64,000 nucleotides of DNA, taken from contig NZ_JAHTMW010000027.1 in assembly GCF_026236535.1 (NCBI RefSeq), positions 1-64,000 on the forward strand, written 5' to 3'. This document shows positions 58,167 to 64,000 of the stretch, piece after piece. The DNA comes from Streptomyces sp. SKN60. GTDB taxonomy: Bacteria; Actinomycetota; Actinomycetes; Streptomycetales; Streptomycetaceae. Numbering within the stretch: position 1 is the stretch's first letter; each line of letters begins with the position of its first letter. The notes beneath the pieces are model-generated. The model did no database searches, was not told where the DNA came from, and was given only the letters and a program-made list of their open reading frames with translations. The position numbers and the translations under genes are program-made.

Positions 58167-59378
58167 GTGGATGCCCAGCTGCTCAGAAGCGTGTTCGCGG
58201 TCGTCGAGCGGCGTGCCGAGCACGCCGTCGCCTTCTTCTACTCGCATCTCTTCTGGCACAACCCGGGCATGCGCGAGCTGTTCCCCGCCGACCTGGCACC
58301 CCAGCGGGACCGGCTGTTCGCCGCGCTCACCCATGTGGTGACGCATGTGGAGGACCCCGGGCTCGCGCACTACCTGGGGCAGCTGGGCCGGGACCACCGC
58401 AAGTTCCTCGCCACGCCCCCGCTCTACTGCGCGGTCGGCGCGAGCCTGCTCGCCGCCTTCGCGCACACCGCCGGCGCCGCGTGGACGATCGAGGCCGAGA
58501 AGGCGTGGACCGAGGCGTACGGGCGGGTCGCCGACCTGATGCAGGCGGGCGCCGAGGAGGCCGTCGCGGAGGGGGAGCCGGCCTGGTGGGACGCGGACGT
58601 CGTGGGCCACGAGCGGTACGGGGACGACCTGACGCTGCTCACGCTGCGCCCGCGCCGCCCCTACCCGTACGCCGCCGGGCAGTACGCGAGCGTGAGCACG
58701 CTCCACCTGCCCCGGGTCTGGCGCACCTACTCCCTCGCCAACGCGCCGCGCCCGGACGGCACCCTGGAGCTGCATGTGAGCCGGATCCGGGGCGGGCTGA
58801 TGAGCACCGCCCTGACCGAGCGGCTACGGGTCGGCGAGACGGTCCGGCTGAGCTCCCCGGGCGGCGCGCTGACCGCCCGTACCCCGCCCGGCAAGCCTCG
58901 TACGTACATCGCCGGCGGCACCGGCTGGGCGCCGGTGCGGGCGCTGCTCGAAGAGGCGGCGCGGGACGAACCCGGCCTTGAGGGGCGCCTGTTCGTGGTC
59001 GCCCGGGCCAAGGAGTACCTGTACGGGCGGGCCGACGCGCAGCGCCTGTGCGGGCTGCTCCCCGGCCTGCACGTCACCTACATCACCGCGGCCCCCGGCC
59101 GACCCCGCGACCAGGCCACCGAGCGCCTGGTCCAGGTCCTGCGGGCGGGCGTGAACTGGCCCGCCCACGACGTCTATCTGGCGGGCCCGCCCGGCCTGCT
59201 CGACGAGGTGTCGGAGGAGCTGGCCCGCCTCGGCACCGACCCGGTCCGGATCTTCCACGACCGGCTGCCGTCCGTCGGCCGCTTCCGGACCCGCCCGGCC
59301 ACCCGCGCGGAGTGGCTCCTCAGCCCGCCGCAGCTCCAGTGGCACAACCCGGACGCCCGCGCCCCGCGCGAGCCCTAG
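58167..59378 (+). CDS. Flavohaemoprotein-like globin-reductase
   Basis: 403 residues. N-terminal globin domain (1-135) with proximal His77 in GQLGRDHRKF and distal helix residues in FYSHLFWHNP. Then FAD-binding domain (~145-245; QYASVSTLHLPRVWRTYSLA) and NAD domain (~250-370; YIAGGTGWAPVRALLEEA). This is the layout of NO dioxygenases such as Hmp, with the usual FAD motif RxYS present. The GTG start lies 7 bases after a TTAGAT box, so the mRNA may be leaderless. It probably detoxifies nitric oxide. Confidence 0.85.
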   Translation: MDAQLLRSVFAVVERRAEHAVAFFYSHLFWHNPGMRELFPADLAPQRDRLFAALTHVVTHVEDPGLAHYLGQLGRDHRKFLATPPLYCAVGASLLAAFAHTAGAAWTIEAEKAWTEAYGRVADLMQAGAEEAVAEGEPAWWDADVVGHERYGDDLTLLTLRPRRPYPYAAGQYASVSTLHLPRVWRTYSLANAPRPDGTLELHVSRIRGGLMSTALTERLRVGETVRLSSPGGALTARTPPGKPRTYIAGGTGWAPVRALLEEAARDEPGLEGRLFVVARAKEYLYGRADAQRLCGLLPGLHVTYITAAPGRPRDQATERLVQVLRAGVNWPAHDVYLAGPPGLLDEVSEELARLGTDPVRIFHDRLPSVGRFRTRPATRAEWLLSPPQLQWHNPDARAPREP

Positions 59379-59385
59379 CAATGTC

Positions 59386-60354
59386 CTACGGGGTTTCCAG
59401 GCCCTCCGCCGCGCGGATCGCGTCCCGGTAGAGGCGGCCCGCCGCGCGCAGGGCGGCCTCCGGGTCGACGCCGGCGGCCTCCGCGCGTACGGCCAGGGCG
59501 AGGAGCTCGTAGCCGATGCCGTCGGCGGCCGGGAGCGGCACGTCGAGCCCGGCGGTCCGTACGCGGCCCGCGAGCTTGGCGGCGAGCGCGAGGCCGGGCT
59601 GGCCGAGCGGGACGCCGTCGGTGACGGAGTCGCGCCGCTTCTCCGCGGCCTTGGTGCGCAGCCAGTGCTCCTTGACGTCCTCCGGGGTCTCGGCGGTCGC
59701 GTCGCCGAAGACGTGCGGGTGCCGGTGGATCAGCTTCTCCACGATCGTCCCGGCCACGTCGTCCACCGAGAACGGCTCCTCGGCGTCCTCCTCCGCGATC
59801 CGGGCGTGGAACACCACCTGGAGCAGCACGTCGCCGAGCTCCTCGCGCAGCGCCTCCCGGTCCTCGTCCTCGATGGCCTCGACCAGCTCGTAGGCCTCCT
59901 CGATGGCGTACTTCGCGAGGCCCGGGTGCGTCTGCCGCGAGGTCCAGGGGCACTCGCGGCGGATCCGGTCCATGACCTGGACGAGGTCGAGCAACCGGGC
60001 GCCCGGCAGGTCGTACGAGCCGGGCAGCAGCTCCAGGTCGGGCATGGCGACCCGGCCCGAACCGGCGAGCCGGGCGAGCCCGTCGGTGAGCGCCCGGTCG
60101 CCCTCGCCGGACGGCAGCACGAGCACCGTACGGCCCCCGGCACAGGCCTCGACCAGCTCCTCGGCCGTCGGCCGCAGCACCTCGACGGTGACCCCGGCCT
60201 CCTTCAGGTAGGGCAGCTGGGGGTGGTCCGCGTCCGGGCACAGCACCCGGTCCGCCCCGTGCAGCGCCTGCCAGGCCGGCCAGGAGAGCAGGCCCGGCGC
60301 CACCCGGTGGCTGGCGGTGAGCAGGACGACACGACCACGGTTCTCAGCGTTCAC
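59386..60354 (-). CDS. mazG: MazG nucleotide pyrophosphohydrolase
   Basis: 322 residues. The C-terminal ~200 residues form the MazG domain: VMDRIRRECPWTSRQTHPGL, then EEAYELVEAIEDEDREALRE ELGDVLLQ-type EExxE...ExxD metal cluster and HPHVFGD. The N-terminal ~110 residues resemble the tetrapyrrole methylase-like part of longer MazG forms but are truncated. It hydrolyses (d)NTPs to monophosphates and may affect the stringent response. Convergent with the flavohaemoprotein with a 7-bp gap. Confidence 0.92.
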   Translation of the reverse strand: MNAENRGRVVLLTASHRVAPGLLSWPAWQALHGADRVLCPDADHPQLPYLKEAGVTVEVLRPTAEELVEACAGGRTVLVLPSGEGDRALTDGLARLAGSGRVAMPDLELLPGSYDLPGARLLDLVQVMDRIRRECPWTSRQTHPGLAKYAIEEAYELVEAIEDEDREALREELGDVLLQVVFHARIAEEDAEEPFSVDDVAGTIVEKLIHRHPHVFGDATAETPEDVKEHWLRTKAAEKRRDSVTDGVPLGQPGLALAAKLAGRVRTAGLDVPLPAADGIGYELLALAVRAEAAGVDPEAALRAAGRLYRDAIRAAEGLETP

Positions 60355-60404
60355 ACCTCGAACCTACCCCGTCGCCGGAAGGCGCCTCGGGCCCAGGCCC
60401 AGGC

Positions 60405-61052
60405 TCAGGCCCCGGCCTCCACGGCCGCCGGCTTGGTGATCTGCCGTACCCACGGCGCCGTGTACGTCCCCAGCTGGATCTTCTCGTCGTCCCAGCTGCC
60501 GTAGCGCGGGTTCACGTCGATCTTCAGCTCCTTGGACGCCTTGCTGAAGGCCTCCGTGAGCTTCTTCTGCCCCTCCGGGGTGTTGGTGATCCCCAGCTTG
60601 GACGCGATCTTGTTCATGAGGACGGCCCGGCGGGCCACGTCGTCGATCTGGTCCGGCGCCACCCCGCGCTGCTGCAGCAGGGCGGTCGCCATCTGCTGCT
60701 CGCCGCCGCTCTGCCGGACGAAGTCGCTGCGGGCCTGCTGGACCTCGGCGCGGCTGACGGTGACCCCGTTGTCCTCGCCGACCTTCCGCGCCACCCGGTC
60801 GAAGATCATGTCGTGCAGCTTCTGGCGGCTGAGGTCGCCGGTCTCGCGGATCAGCTGCTCCGCGTTGGGCGAGGCCTGCTGCGCCGTGCGCACGTCGGCG
60901 ACCTGGGCCTGGAGGCTGGACACGTCGATCCGCTGTCCGCCGACGACGGCCGCCGCGCCCGGATGGGCGTCACTGCCGCAGGCGGTGAGCAGCGGGGCCG
61001 CGGCGAGCAGCGTCGCGGCGGCGGAGACGGAGAGCGCAGTGCGGCGGTGCAA
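60405..61052 (-). CDS. SurA-like lipoprotein
   Basis: 215 residues. Signal peptide with lipobox LLTAC (Cys at ~25), then a SurA N-terminal-type chaperone region: IDVSSLQAQVADVRTAQQAS, LSRQKLHDMIFDRVARKVGE, RAEVQQARSDFVRQSGGEQQ. No C-terminal PPIase domain is present. Probably a periplasm-facing membrane-tethered folding factor; the client is unknown. Confidence 0.85.
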   Translation of the reverse strand: MHRRTALSVSAAATLLAAAPLLTACGSDAHPGAAAVVGGQRIDVSSLQAQVADVRTAQQASPNAEQLIRETGDLSRQKLHDMIFDRVARKVGEDNGVTVSRAEVQQARSDFVRQSGGEQQMATALLQQRGVAPDQIDDVARRAVLMNKIASKLGITNTPEGQKKLTEAFSKASKELKIDVNPRYGSWDDEKIQLGTYTAPWVRQITKPAAVEAGA

Positions 61053-61133
61053 AGGAGCCTCCCGGCGTGGGTCGTGCGTCAGTGGAACGACCGTGCGGTG
61101 ATCGATGTTAGGCAGTCGTCGTGGCGCGGGCCA

Positions 61134-61583
61134 CTACTTCGTGACGACTGTTTCGGTCAACGACTCACGTGTTCGGGTGGTGTCGGGTCCCAGCATGATC
61201 GTCCGGGAGAGCACGAAGGTGACCGGGATCGCCGCCGCCGCGGCGATCAGCGGTGCGTAGGTGCTGTCGACGTCCATGAGGTCGACGAGGACGTAGACGC
61301 CGACGGTCGTGATGACGAAGTTCGCCGCGTTGGTCAGCGGGAACAGCAGGAACTTCTTCCAGGTGGGGCGGGTGCGGTAGGTGAAGTACGAGGTGAGGAA
61401 GAAGGAGCCGACCATGGACAGCGCGAAGGCGAGGACATGGGCGGTGATGTACGGCACCCACAGCCCGAAGAGCAGGTAGAGCCCGTAGTACGTGCCGGTG
61501 TTGACGACGCCGACCAGGCCGAACCGCACCACCTGCCCGACGGTGTTCCTCGTGGTACTCGGCGTCATGGGCCGTGTCGTCAT
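61134..61583 (-). CDS. GtrA-family membrane protein
   Basis: 149 residues with four membrane helices, beginning VGQVVRFGLVGVVNTGTYYG and containing SFFLTSYFTYRTRPTWKKFL. The ATG overlaps the stop of the glycosyltransferase upstream (ATGA), so the two are coupled, the common GtrB-GtrA arrangement in which GtrA flips or helps move the polyprenyl-linked sugar. A second start (61568) is possible but breaks the overlap. Confidence 0.9.
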   Translation of the reverse strand: MTTRPMTPSTTRNTVGQVVRFGLVGVVNTGTYYGLYLLFGLWVPYITAHVLAFALSMVGSFFLTSYFTYRTRPTWKKFLLFPLTNAANFVITTVGVYVLVDLMDVDSTYAPLIAAAAAIPVTFVLSRTIMLGPDTTRTRESLTETVVTK

Positions 61584-62539
61584 CGGCGGACGAGTTCCTG
61601 CTCTTCCCGGGGCGCGGGGACGCGCGTGTTGGTGGCCTTGACCAGATAGTGCGGGCGGCGCTTCACCTCGTAGTAGATGCGGCCCACGTACTCGCCGACC
61701 AGGCCGAGCATCACCATCTGGACGCCGGCGAGCGCCGTGACCGTCACGAGCAGGGTGACATAACCGGGCGTGTCCACGCCGTTCACCAAGGCGACACCGA
61801 CGATCCAGGCGGCGTACGCGAATGCCACCGCGACCAGGATCATTCCGAGATATACGGCGGCCCGGAGCGGCTTGTTGTTGAAGGAGAGAAGGCCGTCGAG
61901 ACCGTAGTTGAGCAGCTTTCCGAACGTCCATTTCGAACGGCCCTGCTCGCGCACCGCGTTCTCGTACTCGAAGGTCGTCGACTTGAATCCGACCCAGGCG
62001 AAGAGCCCCTTGGAGAAACGGTTGTATTCGGTCAGTTCGAGAACGGCGTCGACCGTGCGGCGGGAAAGCAGCCGGAAGTCGCCGACGCCGTCGACCAGCT
62101 CGACGTCCACCAGGCGGTTGATCGCCCAGTAGTAGGCGCGGGCGGTGAGCGTGCGGGTGACCCGGTCGCCGGTGCGCGTGCGCCGGGCGATGACCTGGTC
62201 GTATCCCTCGGTGTGCAGCGCCAGCATGCGGTGCACGAGCTCCGGCGGGTGCTGCAGGTCGGCGTCCATGATCACGACGGCGTCGCCGGCGGCGGCCCGG
62301 AGGCCGGCCAGCATGGCGGCCTCCTTGCCGAAGTTGCGGCTGAAGGAGACATAGCGCGCCCGGGGATCGCCGTCGGCGATCCCCTCCAGAAGGGGGAGCG
62401 TTCGGTCACGGCTTCCGTCGTCCACGTAAACGATCTCGAATTCTCCGTCGAAACGGGAGAGTTCGGCCGTCACCTGGTCGTGGAAGCGACCGATGATCTC
62501 TTCTTCGTTGAAGCACGGGACCACGATCGAGAGCAGCAC
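61580..62539 (-). CDS. GtrB-type polyprenyl-phosphate glycosyltransferase
   Basis: 319-residue GT2 enzyme. Nucleotide-sugar motifs IVVPCFNEEEIIGRFHDQV, YVDDGSRDRTLPLLEGIADG, NFGKEAAMLAGLRAAAGDAV and MDADLQHPPELV. Two C-terminal membrane helices (AAVYLGMILVAVAFAYAAWI; LLVTVTALAGVQMVMLGLVG) and WTFGKLLNYGLDGLLSF precede them. It likely transfers a hexose to undecaprenyl/polyprenyl phosphate. Divergent from the YfhO-type gene. Confidence 0.93.
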   Translation of the reverse strand: MLLSIVVPCFNEEEIIGRFHDQVTAELSRFDGEFEIVYVDDGSRDRTLPLLEGIADGDPRARYVSFSRNFGKEAAMLAGLRAAAGDAVVIMDADLQHPPELVHRMLALHTEGYDQVIARRTRTGDRVTRTLTARAYYWAINRLVDVELVDGVGDFRLLSRRTVDAVLELTEYNRFSKGLFAWVGFKSTTFEYENAVREQGRSKWTFGKLLNYGLDGLLSFNNKPLRAAVYLGMILVAVAFAYAAWIVGVALVNGVDTPGYVTLLVTVTALAGVQMVMLGLVGEYVGRIYYEVKRRPHYLVKATNTRVPAPREEQELVRR

Positions 62540-62635
62540 GGATCACACGACAACCGGTCCGGATGTCGCCGCCGGATTCCACCGGTGACCACGAGGCGAC
62601 CATTGAATGAACTGCCCGCCGCCGGGGACGATTTC

Positions 62636-64000
62636 ATGATCTGCCCTGCCATATTCGACACCACGATGAACATCAGCGGGAACAGAATCAGGCACCGGAT
62701 CGGGAACAGGATCGGGAAAAGCCGCGGCGGCCCTTCGGCGCTCGCGGCGCTGCTCACCGTCGTCGCCGTGTGCGCCGGGGACGCGGTCGCCACCACCTTC
62801 CCGTTCGGCCACCACCGGCGCAGCGTGAACGACCTGGGCAACCAGTTCCTGCCCTTCCACGCGCGCCTGTGGGACCTGCTGCACGGGCGGGCCGACGGCG
62901 GGCTGCTCCTGAACTGGCAGTCGGGCTGGGGCACCAGCTTCCTGCCCGATCTGGGCACCTATCTGACCAGCCCGTTCGCCCCTCTGGTGGCGCTCGCGCC
63001 GCGCGCCGACCTGGCGTACGCGCTGTACGCGATCACCGTCCTGAAGACGGCGACGGCCGCGGCCGCGATGGCCTTCCTGCTGCCCAGGCTCCGGCCGGTG
63101 GCCGGGGGCCGGACCCCGTGGTGGGTGCCGGGGGTGCTCGGCGCGGCGTACGGCCTGTGCGGCTGGGCGATCCTGGAGGCCGTCTACAACCCCATGTGGA
63201 TGGACGGCCTGATCGCGTTCCCGCTGCTCTGCCTCGTGGGGGTGTGGGTACGGGAGGGGCGGCGGCCGCTGCTCGGCCCGCTGGTCGTCGCGCTCTGCTG
63301 GACCGCCAACTTCTACACCGCCTACATGGCGACCCTCGGCGCAGCGCTCGTTCTGATCGTCACCGCCCCGCGCCGGCGGGTGATCCTGCGCGGTGCCCTC
63401 ACCGTGCTCCTCGGCGTGGGCCTCGCGACGCCGGTCCTGGTGCCGGTGTCCCTGGGGACGCGGTACGCCTACCCCGGCGTCGTCCGGGACTTCGCACCGG
63501 CCGGCGGCGCGGACCTCGCGGCCCGCCTGATGCCCGCCACGTACGGCTTCTCCACGCCGGCCCTGTTCGTCTTCACGGCCGTCCCGGTGCTTGCGGCCTC
63601 CCTCCTCTTCCGGCGCGAGTGGCTGTGGCCGGCGGTCGTGACCGGCGTCGCGCTGTCCTTCCAGTTCGGGCCGACGCACCTGGTGTGGCACGTCTTTGCG
63701 ACGCCGAACGGCAGCCCGTACCGCCAGACCTTCGTCCTCGCGGGCGTCCTGGTGATCGCCGCGTGGGCGGCGGTCGCCGACGGCCCGCCGGACCGGCGCT
63801 CGCTGCTCGGCGGCGTCGCCGTCGTCGGGGTGCTCGCGCTCGGCGCGCTGGGCAGCGGGGAGGCGACGCCGTGGGGCTGGGCGCTGTTCGCGGCGGGCCT
63901 CGCGGTCGTGCTCGTACGGCACCGGCGCCTGGCCCTGCCCCTCCTCGCCGCCGTCCTCGTCGCGCAGGCCGCCGCGACCACGGCGTGGGGCGACAAGGAG
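62636..64000 (+). CDS. YfhO-type multi-pass membrane protein (partial)
   Basis: At least 455 residues, running past the window. Opening residues MICPAIFDTTMNISGNRIRH may be too long; an in-frame ATG at 62666 is an alternative. After a membrane helix (SALAALLTVVAVCAGDAVAT) comes the family stretch NDLGNQFLPFHARLWDLLHG and NWQSGWGTSFLPDLGTYLTSPF, matching YfhO-type proteins, which in Firmicutes are linked to glycosylation of wall polymers. Divergent from the GtrB-GtrA pair, so a common glycan-decoration function is plausible. Confidence 0.85.
   Translation, partial: MICPAIFDTTMNISGNRIRHRIGNRIGKSRGGPSALAALLTVVAVCAGDAVATTFPFGHHRRSVNDLGNQFLPFHARLWDLLHGRADGGLLLNWQSGWGTSFLPDLGTYLTSPFAPLVALAPRADLAYALYAITVLKTATAAAAMAFLLPRLRPVAGGRTPWWVPGVLGAAYGLCGWAILEAVYNPMWMDGLIAFPLLCLVGVWVREGRRPLLGPLVVALCWTANFYTAYMATLGAALVLIVTAPRRRVILRGALTVLLGVGLATPVLVPVSLGTRYAYPGVVRDFAPAGGADLAARLMPATYGFSTPALFVFTAVPVLAASLLFRREWLWPAVVTGVALSFQFGPTHLVWHVFATPNGSPYRQTFVLAGVLVIAAWAAVADGPPDRRSLLGGVAVVGVLALGALGSGEATPWGWALFAAGLAVVLVRHRRLALPLLAAVLVAQAAATTAWGDKE

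Noticed and set aside
56217..58775. 852-codon open frame on the minus strand
   Set aside because: It spans P450, Uma2 and globin genes in wrong frames; low-complexity translation only.

Overview
The window is high-GC actinobacterial chromosome, almost certainly Streptomyces. Codon third positions are strongly G/C, GTG and TTG starts are common, start/stop overlaps of the GTGA and ATGA type are frequent, and the gene order matches, from memory, the conserved core around purEK, sigI, hut, bldA, ndh, divIC-eno, rpfA/rpfC and CYP107U1-type genes of Streptomyces coelicolor. Most of it is vegetative and developmental core, interrupted by a few accessory insertions.

Left part (1-21 kb): a truncated acyl-CoA dehydrogenase; a nucleotide-sugar dehydrogenase; a degenerate dipeptidase paralogue downstream of an intact dipeptidase that is coupled to purE and purK; a GtrA-type membrane protein; a histidine kinase and its probable response regulator. 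The kinase and regulator genes are separated by about 4 kb of accessory DNA: a GntR/UTRA regulator pair with a shared operator region, two small genes, a flavin reductase remnant and a large TnpB-like nuclease gene. A POT peptide transporter follows. Next is a four-gene operon in which every gene overlaps the next, encoding secreted or membrane-anchored proteins with LPXTG- and LAXTG-type sorting signals; this is the best candidate for an undescribed system. Then comes the SigI partner-switching module (anti-sigma factor, STAS antagonist, sigma factor).

Middle (21-43 kb): small accessory genes, including a dehydratase-like/VOC gene broken by a frameshift; a histidine-utilisation operon (hutU, M20 amidohydrolase, hutF, hutI) with a second TnpB element inserted between hutF and hutI; a PLP decarboxylase and an SRPBCC gene; an RpiR-type regulator that may control hut; cystathionine beta-synthase; an SGNH hydrolase; a thiolase; several small conserved proteins; a TetR regulator with two palindromic operators divergent from an alpha/beta hydrolase; a BI-1 family membrane protein; and the tRNA-Leu(UAA) gene bldA.

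Right part (43-64 kb): an ABC exporter with its FtsX permease; a CFA-type methyltransferase; type II NADH dehydrogenase with candidate Rex sites; Ppx/GppA, DUF501, DivIC and enolase; two resuscitation-promoting factors, the first preceded by a clear ydaO (c-di-AMP) riboswitch; a cytochrome P450; a Uma2 protein; a flavohaemoprotein; MazG; a SurA-like lipoprotein; and a GtrA/GtrB-type pair next to a truncated YfhO-type membrane protein. Statements of orthology and gene order in other species are recalled knowledge, not search results.
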